A stretch of 64,000 nt of DNA from Xylanibacter muris (GTDB taxonomy: Bacteria; Bacteroidota; Bacteroidia; Bacteroidales; Bacteroidaceae), in contig NZ_JABKKF010000008.1 of the NCBI RefSeq assembly GCF_013166605.1, forward strand, positions 53,309-117,308, in the 5' to 3' direction. The translations under genes were made by a program, and so were the position numbers. The stretch's first letter is position 1. Each line of letters begins with the position of its first letter. This document shows positions 26,914 through 35,887 of this stretch, in pieces. Below the pieces are notes generated by a model. That model was not told the origin of the DNA. It ran no database searches and was given only the letters and a program-made list of their open reading frames with translations.

Positions 26914-27165
26914 TTATATACCTTTTGACCTTAATGAAATTTTATCCCTGCCGTCTTCTCCCACCGGCAATTGGGATGAATAGACACAAAAAAAATCATA
27001 ATCCAAAATCTTTGAAATACGAAACAAAAGATGTGTGTCTATTGACGACTTTCCTAATATTTTATAAGTATTTGCCCGCGAATAAGACAACTGCAGGGAA
27101 AGCCAGGCTACAGACAAGCCTTTTTTCAATAAGATTTTCCTTATTTCCGTTCCTATATAAATCAT
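26914..27165 (-). CDS. Small Xre-type helix-turn-helix regulator at the head of the fimbrial operon
   Basis: 83 residues from the ATG at 27165 (the frame extends to a TTG at 27213). The core IGTEIRKILLKKGLSVAWLS, then LSYSRANTYKILGKSSID and ISKILDYDFF, matches small Bacteroidales Xre-like proteins in which a helix-turn-helix is followed by an RISxxLDYDFF block. It touches the DUF3575 gene with zero spacing. Being first in the operon and just downstream of the putative invertible promoter, it would be made only when the operon is on, and may feed back on it. The DNA target is unknown. Confidence 0.75.
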   Translation of the reverse strand: MIYIGTEIRKILLKKGLSVAWLSLQLSYSRANTYKILGKSSIDTHLLFRISKILDYDFFCVYSSQLPVGEDGRDKISLRSKGI

Positions 27166-27387
27166 AATCCGATAAGTTTTCCAGATGAACCTCAAATCAA
27201 AAAACTGCCTCAAATATTCATTGTAAACCGATTACAACAGTATCCAAGAAAACAAGCTCCACTCCTCCTATGTCTTGTTTACAACGGACAGAGCTATGGA
27301 AGAACGGTTCCTCCAAACAAAGATTACTAAAAGAAGAATTTCCCACTTTAGAACAATATTAAAACATATAAAATACATTAAAAATCA

Positions 27388-27412
27388 GACGCACTCTTAT
27401 GTAGAGTACGTC
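27388..27412 (+). repeat. Inversion-site repeat, copy 1 (direct)
   Basis: Contains GACGCACTCTTATGTAGAGT followed by ACGTC, an imperfect 25-bp palindrome. Together with six preceding bases it forms a 31-bp direct repeat with copy 2, 66 bases downstream. It would lie in the leader of the fimbrial transcript if the promoter segment were inverted. Confidence 0.8.
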
Positions 27413-27453
27413 AGGTTACACAAGATGACAATAACTATAGCAATTAGAAATCA

Positions 27454-27478
27454 GACGCACTCTTATGTAGAGTACGTC
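27454..27478 (+). repeat. Inversion-site repeat, copy 2 (left inverted repeat)
   Basis: Same 25-bp palindromic unit as copy 1. Its first 20 bases (27454-27473) are the exact reverse complement of 27637-27656, so the two bound a 163-bp segment carrying a promoter. Confidence 0.85.
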
Positions 27479-27636
27479 TGACCTTAAATGAAGCAGATAA
27501 AATCAAGTTATTATAACTTATATATTAATAAAATCCGACAAACATTATTCAAACATCACAATTAAAAAAACACTTATTTCTTATAAATCTTGCGCAATTT
27601 GAAAAAGATTTATACCTTTGCAACCATAAAAGTATA
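27474..27636. promoter_or_regulatory. Putative invertible promoter segment controlling the fimbrial operon (OFF orientation)
   Basis: This segment lies between perfect 20-bp inverted repeats. It contains a full Bacteroidetes promoter on the plus strand: TTG at 27590-27592, 20 bases, then TACCTTTG at 27613-27620. In this orientation it points right, into a region with no gene. If flipped, the -7 box would fall near 27490-27497 on the minus strand, reading into the regulator and fimbrial operon that start at 27165. I find no good TAnnTTTG match for the operon between 27166 and 27453. The layout matches phase-variable promoters known in Bacteroides. No recombinase gene is in the window. Confidence 0.75.
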
Positions 27637-27656
27637 ACTCTACATAAGAGTGCGTC
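27637..27656 (-). repeat. Inversion-site repeat, copy 3 (right inverted repeat)
   Basis: ACTCTACATAAGAGTGCGTC is the exact reverse complement of the first 20 bases of copies 1 and 2. Identity stops abruptly at both sides, as expected for a recombination site. Confidence 0.85.
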
Positions 27657-27863
27657 AAGTATATAACGACAAACAATTATAACAAAAAAACGGACAGCCT
27701 TAACACTATACACCATATTTTACACACATATTTTACACACATCCTTTACATCTGCCAGATACATAAAAAACATTCCCCATATTCCGATACTTTATCTTGA
27801 TTTTTGTAGTAATCTTCACTTCCTGTTTTTAATAAATACAAGTAGCCATTTTTCTTCCCCCGA

Positions 27864-27960
27864 GTAGGGACATCGCTTTGCGATGTGTACAATGTTTATA
27901 ATGAACTGAGGGTGTGATCGTTTGCCGCTTGACACGTGCCAAAGGCACGTCCCTACATGG
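27864..27960. repeat. REP-like paired palindrome
   Basis: Two hairpins, GACATCGCTTTGCGATGTG (27869-27887) and GACACGTGCCAAAGGCACGT (27931-27950), bounded by the inverted ends GTAGGGAC and GTCCCTAC. A matching pair with the two hairpin cores in swapped positions lies at 63651-63758, so this is a dispersed composite element. Confidence 0.7.
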
Positions 27961-28265
27961 AGGATGAAAGTAACAAACGGACGTTTTCGTTAAGCCAAAT
28001 GATTCAAAGCCGGCGGGGTTGCGTGTCAGCCGATTGTCGGGTGAACAAAGAATGCCCCTGACTTATCTGTTGAGCCGAAACTCCCCATGGTTTGGCGGGT
28101 GACCCCATTTTACAAATGGGAGAGAAATTCAACTTGTTATTTATCAATAGAATGCCTCCAATTTAGCACCATGCTTTTTTCTTGTGTTCTTTTGTTGTAA
28201 CTCCGGCTACAAAGGCATGTAAAAAATTGCAGAACAAAGAATATAAAAGCGAGTGTTTTTTGATG

Positions 28266-28350
28266 TTCGGTCGGATTTATGTATTTATCCGCTTAATATT
28301 CGGTCGGAAAAATGAAGAATAGTTGCATTTATTCGGTCGGAAAAATGTAT
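28266..28350 (+). promoter_or_regulatory. Three direct repeats at 33-bp spacing with promoter
   Basis: TTCGGTCGGATTTATGTAT (28266), TTCGGTCGGAAAAATGAA (28299) and TTCGGTCGGAAAAATGTAT (28332) recur at exactly 33 bp. The last copy runs into the -7 box TATCTTTG (28348-28355), so the array is placed like an operator. The gene it served (28378-28792) is now broken. Confidence 0.65.
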
Positions 28351-28377
28351 CTTTGCAATTGAAGTCTAATTAAACCA

Positions 28378-28792
28378 ATGATTTCCATGTATAGAAGCAT
28401 TATGTTTCAAACTTTTTCTTTTGGATTGCGGTCTGTTAGGAGCAATGAGCGAAACACCTCCCGAAAAGTTATTGGTAGCGGAAAACGGTATGAAAGAGTC
28501 CAAAGGAGCTTTCACGGAGAACTACGTGATGAGCCAATTAGCAGCCACTCACGATACTTCTGTTTTCTATTATAGTAACGATGCAAAGTTGGAGATTGAC
28601 TTCTTGATTCAGCACGGCAATAAAATTATCCCGATAGAAGCGAAAGCGGAAGAGAATCTTCGTGCCAAATCACTTTCCACCTTTGTGACATCCCATCCGG
28701 AGATACACGGATTACGTTTCTCCATGTCAGATTACCGGGAGCAGGACTGGATGACGAATGTTCCGCTTTATGCTATAACGAGTTATTTTTAA
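28378..28792 (+). pseudogene. Remnant of an AAA ATPase with C-terminal DUF4143 domain
   Basis: Only the two ends of a normally about 400-residue ATPase remain. The first codons after the promoter (MISMYRSIM) are followed in another frame by FKLFLLDCGLLGAMSETP and the complete C-terminal DUF4143/nuclease-like part (TENYVMSQL ... LEIDFLIQHGNKIIPIEAKA ... ITSYF). The Walker A and B regions are absent, and the frame changes at the joint near 28402, so this is an internal deletion plus frameshift. The IEAKA segment resembles the restriction-like fold often seen at the end of these proteins. Not expected to be functional. Confidence 0.8.
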
Positions 28793-28880
28793 ATATACAA
28801 ATATCCTTTATTAGATAATTTTTACAAAGCGGTAAATATGCGACAATGAAATAAAATATAACAAATAACAAGATAAGTAC

Positions 28881-31244
28881 ATGAAAAGAAAACTATCACT
28901 GGCATTTCTGATTCTGCTGTACTGCATCAACGGTGCATTTGCGGAAAGAATAACAGAAAGTAAGGCCAAAGACATTGCAAGAGAATTCGTAAGCCGCACA
29001 GGCAGTAACAGAATGAAAAAAGCCATGGCAAGCTCAATGCGCATGATAAAGTCCTCCACCGGATATTATGCTTATAATATAGGAGAAAACAATGGCTTTG
29101 TAATAGTGGCGGCCGATGACAAAGCCATGGCGAATGTTCTCGGATATGCAGACAACGGAAGTATCGACACACTGAATATGCCGGAGAACATGCTTTGGTG
29201 GCTCAATGAATATAACAGGCAGACAGAATATGCTACAAAACAAAATACCATATCCGCACACATAACAAAAATCGCACGTAATGACATCGCTCCGATGGTA
29301 TCGAGTATGTGGAATCAGGACTCACCGTATAATGACTATTGTCCGTCATATCTGGGCGTGAAATGCCCGTCAGGATGCGTTGCCACTGCCATTGCCCAAA
29401 TAATGTATTTTCATAAATGGCCGGATACAGGAACAGGCAGTCATTCTTATGAATGGCACACAGGAAGCGCGACACTCTCGGCTGATTTCAGCAAAAGCAC
29501 CTACAATTGGAACATGATGACTGACACTTACAGCAGCCAAAGCCCGGCACAATCGAAAGATGCCGTGGCAAGACTTATGTACGACATCGGCATAGCCTGC
29601 GAAATGAACTATAATCCCAATGGAAGCGGAACGCAATCAAACAATGCTGCAACAGCCCTTGTAAAACATTTCAAATACGACAAAAGTCTGAAACTCAACT
29701 ACAGAGACTTCTATACACTGACACAATGGACTGAATTAATATACAACGAACTCTCGGAGAAACGTCCTGTGTATTACAGCGGAAGCAACAATTCGGGAGG
29801 ACACGCCTTTGTATGCGACGGATATGAAGACGGTTATTTCCATATCAACTGGGGATGGGGAGGAACAAGCAACGGATATTTTCTGCTGGCGGCTCTTGAC
29901 CCATCACAGCAAGGCATAGGAGGAAGCTCCGCCGGATACAACTACAACCAGCAATGTATAACAGGAATAAAAAAGGAACAGAACGGTGTCTACTGCCCTC
30001 CTGAGGTTCTTTGTCAGGGAAAGCTTGAGATATCACCGGCAGAAACCGGCATCCACTCTGAAATAACACTTGACGGCGGTTTCTTTTATTATGGAATACC
30101 CAAAAGGCATCTCACCTTCGGAATCAGAGTGACGGGTGCTACGGAGAAGGAAACGGAATATATAAAATCAGAATACAGTGCAGAACTTGAAAACATGTAT
30201 GGATACAGCTCATACAGCATCTCACTTTCCGCATTCCCCAAAACACCGGGAGAATACTATGTATACCCGGCTTTCTGCGATGAAGAGACAGGGAAATGGC
30301 ATGACATAATGATGATGGCCACAAACGAGACACAGTATTACAAGGCCACAGTAAAGGCAGACAGAATAGTATTTACACCTGAAGGCAACAACAGAGCCGT
30401 CATAGAGGCGTCCGACGTAACGATAACATCAAAGGCATTCACTGAATATAATTTCACCGGACAGGCAACAATAAACTGTACGTCAGGATATTATCGTGGA
30501 GACATACGCATAGGCTTGCAGGAGACAGGAACCGGCATAATAAGCATTGTCAACAGTATTGTCGTGGATATTGAAAGCGGAATGCGGCAGACCGTGGATT
30601 TCACCGCATACGCACCGTCAGAAAGCGGTATATATAATATGTATATACTAAACGCCGACAATGAGATAATCAGCAGCGGCACGGAGATATCGGTAAGGAC
30701 TCCCCCACAGGGTATCCTGAAACTGTACACGACAGAACCGATGGAAATGAAGAATGCAAACAACGTCAATCCCAACGACATTGAAGCAAGGACAAGGATC
30801 AGGTGCGAAAGCGGTTTCAATGCCGAGCCGGTATTTCTGTTCTTCTTTCCTGAAAACGGTGGGAGCAGTATCAGCTATATCACCGCAAACTGTATTATCG
30901 AGGCTGGGGAGACGGCTGATATAGTATTCCGCGGCACCGCACCCAGACTTGAACCGGGAAAAAGATATATTGCCATCCCGTACTATTTCAACAGCTATGG
31001 CAAACTGGAAGAAATGGCATCCTACGGACAACACAACAGATATTGTCTTTTCACCGTAGCCGATATGACGGGAATAGACGATACCGTGCAGGACAGCGTG
31101 AAAGAAATCAATACGCCATTCAAAGGCATATATGATACAACGGGAATAAAGGTTGCGGACAATATGGATGAATTTGAAAAACTACCGGGCGGTATGTATA
31201 TAATAAGATATGGCAACACAACAAAGAAGATCATGAAAAAGTAG
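28881..31244 (+). CDS. C10-family cysteine peptidase (streptopain-like) with C-terminal sorting-like domain
   Basis: 787 residues: signal peptide (MKRKLSLAFLILLYCINGAF), an inhibitory pro-domain (Spi-like, about 22-130), the C10 catalytic domain with C166 in SGCVATAIAQIMYF, H308 in GGHAFVCDGYEDGY and W324 in NWGWGG, then two or three beta-sandwich modules. The last roughly 60 residues (GIYDTTGIKV ... LPGGMYIIRYGNTTKKIMKK) resemble the type A C-terminal sorting domain read by the type IX secretion system, whose core is encoded at 55.9-61.8 kb. It is thus a likely surface or secreted protease. Its stop is 2 bases from the stop of the convergent priA gene. Confidence 0.88.
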   Translation: MKRKLSLAFLILLYCINGAFAERITESKAKDIAREFVSRTGSNRMKKAMASSMRMIKSSTGYYAYNIGENNGFVIVAADDKAMANVLGYADNGSIDTLNMPENMLWWLNEYNRQTEYATKQNTISAHITKIARNDIAPMVSSMWNQDSPYNDYCPSYLGVKCPSGCVATAIAQIMYFHKWPDTGTGSHSYEWHTGSATLSADFSKSTYNWNMMTDTYSSQSPAQSKDAVARLMYDIGIACEMNYNPNGSGTQSNNAATALVKHFKYDKSLKLNYRDFYTLTQWTELIYNELSEKRPVYYSGSNNSGGHAFVCDGYEDGYFHINWGWGGTSNGYFLLAALDPSQQGIGGSSAGYNYNQQCITGIKKEQNGVYCPPEVLCQGKLEISPAETGIHSEITLDGGFFYYGIPKRHLTFGIRVTGATEKETEYIKSEYSAELENMYGYSSYSISLSAFPKTPGEYYVYPAFCDEETGKWHDIMMMATNETQYYKATVKADRIVFTPEGNNRAVIEASDVTITSKAFTEYNFTGQATINCTSGYYRGDIRIGLQETGTGIISIVNSIVVDIESGMRQTVDFTAYAPSESGIYNMYILNADNEIISSGTEISVRTPPQGILKLYTTEPMEMKNANNVNPNDIEARTRIRCESGFNAEPVFLFFFPENGGSSISYITANCIIEAGETADIVFRGTAPRLEPGKRYIAIPYYFNSYGKLEEMASYGQHNRYCLFTVADMTGIDDTVQDSVKEINTPFKGIYDTTGIKVADNMDEFEKLPGGMYIIRYGNTTKKIMKK

Positions 31245-31246
31245 CG

Positions 31247-33523
31247 TCATACAGGGTCGACATCGTAATAGACCTGAAGAAGACTATTACGCTTGTCGGC
31301 CATTATCGTGTGCCGCACATCATGCAGGCACTCACGCACACGGTTCATGTCTATACCGTTCTCAAGCTTTATCACAAGCTTGCGTATATTCATCTCCTTG
31401 ACTCTTGCCACAGGCGGCTTGTCGGGACCAAGCACGCGGCCGGGCAACAGATACCTCAGGCGGCGGCCCATCTCAAGGGCGGCCGCCTCTGCCGTTTTAT
31501 CGGACTTATGCCGCAGATACACATATATCAGACGGCAGAACGGAGGATAGTTGAACATCCGCCTCTCGTCCGTCACCTCCCTGAACAACGCACCGTAATC
31601 ATTACGCACCACATGATCTATCACCGGAAGCCCGGGACTTTTTGTCTGCAGGATTACAAGTCCGCGCCTGCCACGCCTGCCGGAACGGCCGCTAACCTGC
31701 GACATCATCTGGAAAGCATGCTCGTAAGCACGGAAATCAGGGAAATTAAGCATGCTGTCGGCATTCAGTATGCCTACTACGCTCACTTTTCCAAAATCAA
31801 GTCCCTTGCTGACCATTTGCGTACCGATAAGAATATTGGTACGTCCGGAAGAAAAGTCGCTTATAATACGCTCATAAGCATTATGCGTACGGGTGGTGTC
31901 GAGATCCATCCTGCCTACGCGTGCATCGGGGAAAAGCTCCATTATATGGTCTTCTATCTTCTCTGTTCCGTATCCTTTGGCCATCAGTTCCTTGCCTCCG
32001 CATGCAGGACATTCCACCGGCACACGATAGGTGTAGCCGCAATAATGACATGTAAGCTGATTCATGTTCCTATGCAGTGTAAGCGATACATCGCAATGCT
32101 GGCACCGCGGTACCCATCCGCACTGCCGGCACTCAACCATGGGGGCAAAGCCCCTGCGGTTCTGAAAGAGTATGACCTGACCGCCGTCATCAAGTGCCGC
32201 ACGCATTTCTCCGAGCAACAACGGTGAGAACGAGCCTGTCATCATCTTCCGGTGATGAAGATCCTGCACATCCACCACGCGCACCTCGGGAAGTTCCACG
32301 CCACTGTATCTCTGCGTAAGCTCCACAAGCCCGTACTTACCTGTCATGGCATTCTGATAAGTCTCAACCGAAGGTGTTGCAGTGCCAAGCAATGTCCTGG
32401 CGCCATACATCGCTGCCAGGACCACAGCCACACTGCGTGCATGATAGCGCGGGGCAGGATCCTGCTGCTTATACGAAGTCTCATGCTCCTCGTCTACTAT
32501 AACAAGGCCAAGACGCTGAAAAGGCAGAAAAACAGCCGAACGCGCACCGAGTATGACATCGTATGGAGAAGAAGACAACTGCCTGTTCCATATTTCCGCA
32601 CGCTCGGCATCTGAATATTTTGAATGATAAATGCCAAGACGGTTTCCGAAGACACGCTTCAAACGGTCCATTATCTGAACGGTAAGGGCTATCTCGGGCA
32701 AGAGATAAAGCACCTGACGGTGATTATCCTCTATCTCGCGCCTTATAAGATGGATATATATCTCGGTCTTGCCGCTTGAAGTGACACCGTGAAGCAGGGT
32801 TACGTTCTTGCCGAAAAAAGATAACAGTATTCTGTTGTAAGCCTCGGTCTGCGGCCGGCTCATTTCCTTTATATTACGGAAATCGGGCTCGCCACCGTCA
32901 TTAAGACGGCCTACTTCCTTCTCGTATGTTTCCAGAATCCCCCTGTCGACAAGCATCCTCACAACCGCGACATTGGCATGAGAGGCATTCATAAGCTCCT
33001 CACGGGTTATCTCACGCGGCATGACGGAACCGTCTCCCGCCACGGCCTCATCCCAATGCGACATTGACAGGTAGCACACAAACACTTCTTTCTGCCGGCG
33101 CGCCCTCTCAAGAATATTCATCGCCACATGAAGGGCGCCTTCCGAACGATAGACCTGAGAAAGACGCACATACTGTTCTGTCTTCGGTCTCAGCCTCTCC
33201 TCGGTCTTCAGCGCAGACGGCATGGCAGCCTTATAGACATCGCCTAAGGGGGCCATATAATAGTTGGAAATCCAGCGCCACAGCTCCAACTGCCGCGGCA
33301 ACACGGCTGGGGCGGAATCCAGAAGTCCGGAGATTTCCTTCACCTCATAGCCTTCCGGCCTCACAGAATGCAGTCCGGATATAATACCAACATAATGCCT
33401 GCTCTTGCCTAAAGGCACAAGCACGCGCATGCCTTCCTTCACTTCACCACTCATTTCGTCAGGAACCGAATATGTGAAAAGGCCGTCAAGGGGCAACGGG
33501 AGTATTATGTCTGCATATATCAT
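31247..33523 (-). CDS. priA: Primosomal protein N' (replication restart helicase)
   Basis: About 758 residues from the ATG at 33523. An N-terminal DNA-binding domain (MIYADIILPLPLDGLFTYSV) precedes a superfamily 2 helicase with Walker A GVTSSGKTEIY, a DEEH box (VIVDEEHETSYKQQ) and GTQMVSKGLDFGKV. The primosomal zinc-binding insertion is complete (CRQCGWVPRC, CDVSLTLH, CHYCGYTY, CPACGGKEL). PriA reloads the replicative helicase at stalled forks. The frame extends three codons further to a TTG that lies inside a TAnnTTTG box, so I use the ATG. Confidence 0.93.
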   Translation of the reverse strand: MIYADIILPLPLDGLFTYSVPDEMSGEVKEGMRVLVPLGKSRHYVGIISGLHSVRPEGYEVKEISGLLDSAPAVLPRQLELWRWISNYYMAPLGDVYKAAMPSALKTEERLRPKTEQYVRLSQVYRSEGALHVAMNILERARRQKEVFVCYLSMSHWDEAVAGDGSVMPREITREELMNASHANVAVVRMLVDRGILETYEKEVGRLNDGGEPDFRNIKEMSRPQTEAYNRILLSFFGKNVTLLHGVTSSGKTEIYIHLIRREIEDNHRQVLYLLPEIALTVQIMDRLKRVFGNRLGIYHSKYSDAERAEIWNRQLSSSPYDVILGARSAVFLPFQRLGLVIVDEEHETSYKQQDPAPRYHARSVAVVLAAMYGARTLLGTATPSVETYQNAMTGKYGLVELTQRYSGVELPEVRVVDVQDLHHRKMMTGSFSPLLLGEMRAALDDGGQVILFQNRRGFAPMVECRQCGWVPRCQHCDVSLTLHRNMNQLTCHYCGYTYRVPVECPACGGKELMAKGYGTEKIEDHIMELFPDARVGRMDLDTTRTHNAYERIISDFSSGRTNILIGTQMVSKGLDFGKVSVVGILNADSMLNFPDFRAYEHAFQMMSQVSGRSGRRGRRGLVILQTKSPGLPVIDHVVRNDYGALFREVTDERRMFNYPPFCRLIYVYLRHKSDKTAEAAALEMGRRLRYLLPGRVLGPDKPPVARVKEMNIRKLVIKLENGIDMNRVRECLHDVRHTIMADKRNSLLQVYYDVDPV

Positions 33524-33529
33524 GGGATG

Positions 33530-33537
33530 CAAAGTTA
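33530..33537 (-). promoter_or_regulatory. Promoter -7 box overlapping the priA 5' end
   Basis: The minus strand reads TAACTTTG only seven bases before the priA ATG at 33523, which leaves almost no room for a leader and suggests a leaderless transcript. The gap from 33538 to 33804 holds only this promoter and the divergent one at 33745. Confidence 0.55.
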
Positions 33538-33744
33538 CATCTAATATTCCAATTCAGCAAACAAAAAACATACATGCAAACACAAAAATCAACCGGCATG
33601 ACACATATCCACCGATACATACGGCACAGCGCGTCTTCAAGATAAAGGAAACATAATTATCCAAAATCGGTCATTGGATTCGGGATTATCAACAATGGAA
33701 ACACAAAACCATCATATAACAGCCGCAATGCCGACAAAAAACAG

Positions 33745-33752
33745 TAACTTTG
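33745..33752 (+). promoter_or_regulatory. Promoter -7 box of the second C10 peptidase gene
   Basis: TAACTTTG lies 53 bases upstream of the ATG at 33805. Confidence 0.6.
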
Positions 33753-33804
33753 CACGAGGCGAGCAAACATTACATCACAACAGCACATATTCACTCACTA
33801 ACGT

Positions 33805-35778
33805 ATGAATACACAAAACCCCGCATACAAGAAGCCTTCAAACCACCGCATACCGACACACACGTCACATACATGGCTGTCAAGAACCTCGGTGACACTC
33901 ATATTTATTTTCATCTGTATTTCTTATGGCCTTGCCCAATACCACGGCCACAGAGAGGAACTTGACGTCATATACGGCAAGATGCGGCCGTACGGAATCA
34001 CGGAAGGAAGACAACACTGGCGTGTCACGGAAGAATATGACGAACTGAGCATCTGTGAAAACACTGCCGACGGCATGTTCGCTATAGTGGCAAAGGCTGT
34101 ATATGAGCCATATCTGAAAAGCAGACTGCTCGCCTACAGCCTGGAATCGGCATTCAACGGCACGGAGTCCGCATGGAAGAAAAACCTCATCTCATCCTAC
34201 CGCGAACAGCTGAGGATGCTGCAGGCAACAGGCAAGCCCCGCATAAGCGCATCCGCAGGATTCCACATAGAAGAACAGCCGGAAACCAAGCCGCTGACTA
34301 AAAGCCGTTGGGGGCAGGATTACCCGTACAACAACGACTGCCCTATAATCATACCGCCGTCGACACGCACACTCACAGGATGTGTGGCCACCGCAGTGTC
34401 ACAACTGATGTTCTATCACCGTCACCCGCAGAAAGGCAACGGACAATATACAGGCGGCAACGAAAACGGGAGAACAACCATTGACTTCGAGAAAACATAC
34501 CCGGACTGGAACATGATGCAGAACATATATCCCGCCACGCTACAGAACGCGGCAACGGTGCAGCCGGTTGCCGAGCTGATGGGAATAAACGCAAAGGCCA
34601 CATCTTCGAAATTCAAGGTGTCGGGCACGGCATCCGACAATCTTGCGGCCAGGACCGTACTCGTAAACTTTTGGAGATACTCGCCCGAATGCCGGTTCAT
34701 ACAATCTGACAATATCAGGATGCTGTGCAGACTAATAAATGAAGATCTGGCAGAAGGACGCCCGGTACTTGTATCCGGAGGAACACATTCCTTTTTATGC
34801 GACGGATACAGAGACGGCTACTATCATTTCAATTTAGGATGGCGCGGGGCCGCCAACGGATACTATAAACTGCTGCTCGACGACAGTATTGAGGGAGCTG
34901 ACAGCAAGCATCATATAATAGATGACATTGTATGCAACATACGGCCGGATGACGGAAAAAAATCACACAAGACGATCAACATTATGATTCCGGGCACACT
35001 GGGGAAACTTCTTACCGAGGCGGAAATGCTCGACTTGACAGGCATAACAATAAGAGGAAAATTAAACGGAACGGATATCGCACTGATAAGAAGAATGGCC
35101 GGAGCGACAGACGGATGGAGAAAAAACCATGTGGAGACACACTGCAAACCGGGGGAATGGACAGGCAGACTGCAACGGATAGACTTGTCGGCCGCAGAAT
35201 TCACAAGAGACAAGACAAAACCATATCTCAGACTGAAGGCAGAAAAAGGCAGCTTCTCATACGGGGGAAAACAATACGATCTGGAAAAAGGATTATCGCA
35301 GGAGGAATACCGCAAATTCCTGAAATCGCCCATAAGCCACGGACAAGGCTACAGATATGTGGAATACAAGTCCGAACCGTGCATCGAGTTTTATCCGACA
35401 CCGGACGGCATATCGCCAATGATGTTTTTTGACTGCCAAAACATAACGGAGATACAACTGCCGGCAAACACCAGAAGAATATCCGGCCAGGCTTTTCTAT
35501 GGTGCAATTCGCTTAATACGATATCGCTGCCCACCGGTGTGAAGGAAGTGGAGTCAGGAGCATTCGCACAATGCTACCTGCTGCATGAAGTATGCGTCAC
35601 AACAATACCGGCCGAGACTATACGCAACGGTTCTCCGTTCAAGAGCGAAGGACGCTACGGAGAACACAAAAACCTACATCACATGGGCGTATTCTACGGA
35701 AACAACATATACACATGCAGGGGATTCGTGAAAAACAACAAGACAATACCGGATATAGAATACAAAAAGACTTACTGA
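33805..35778 (+). CDS. C10-family cysteine peptidase fused to BspA-like leucine-rich repeats
   Basis: 657 residues. A long basic N-terminus precedes a hydrophobic signal (SVTLIFIFICISYGLAQ, about 29-45). The C10 domain carries C193 in TGCVATAVSQLMFY, H328 in GGTHSFLCDGYRDGYYHF, and a GWRG in place of the usual WGWGG. The C-terminal part (about 540-640) has LRR_5 units (ITEIQLPANTRRIS, LNTISLPTGVKEVESGAF), and no sorting domain like that of the first C10 protein is obvious. The LRR may act as a binding module steering the protease. Secreted by signal peptide; final location unknown. Confidence 0.8.
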   Translation: MNTQNPAYKKPSNHRIPTHTSHTWLSRTSVTLIFIFICISYGLAQYHGHREELDVIYGKMRPYGITEGRQHWRVTEEYDELSICENTADGMFAIVAKAVYEPYLKSRLLAYSLESAFNGTESAWKKNLISSYREQLRMLQATGKPRISASAGFHIEEQPETKPLTKSRWGQDYPYNNDCPIIIPPSTRTLTGCVATAVSQLMFYHRHPQKGNGQYTGGNENGRTTIDFEKTYPDWNMMQNIYPATLQNAATVQPVAELMGINAKATSSKFKVSGTASDNLAARTVLVNFWRYSPECRFIQSDNIRMLCRLINEDLAEGRPVLVSGGTHSFLCDGYRDGYYHFNLGWRGAANGYYKLLLDDSIEGADSKHHIIDDIVCNIRPDDGKKSHKTINIMIPGTLGKLLTEAEMLDLTGITIRGKLNGTDIALIRRMAGATDGWRKNHVETHCKPGEWTGRLQRIDLSAAEFTRDKTKPYLRLKAEKGSFSYGGKQYDLEKGLSQEEYRKFLKSPISHGQGYRYVEYKSEPCIEFYPTPDGISPMMFFDCQNITEIQLPANTRRISGQAFLWCNSLNTISLPTGVKEVESGAFAQCYLLHEVCVTTIPAETIRNGSPFKSEGRYGEHKNLHHMGVFYGNNIYTCRGFVKNNKTIPDIEYKKTY

Positions 35779-35887
35779 ACGTATAGTGAACACAATGAGG
35801 CACAGGCTGTAGCACCGGTGACAAGCACCCGTTCATTATCATGAAAACGGCACGTTCTCAAACTGCGAAGCACCTGTCTCCAAACCT

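Larger units (their letters stand above)
27166..28377. other. Repeat-rich intergenic region without intact genes
   Basis: More than 1.2 kb between the fimbrial regulator and the decayed ATPase gene. It contains the three copies of the 20-bp inversion-site sequence (27388-27656), an isolated promoter, a REP-like paired hairpin (27864-27960), a small CCCATTT/AAATGGG hairpin near 28108-28125, and the 33-bp-period operator-like array (28266-28350). I see no credible protein-coding frame. Confidence 0.7.

Noticed and set aside
27382..27478. Possible CRISPR array (two 31-bp direct repeats)
   Set aside because: Only two direct copies plus one inverted copy, no cas genes, and the repeat is explained better as an inversion site around a promoter.
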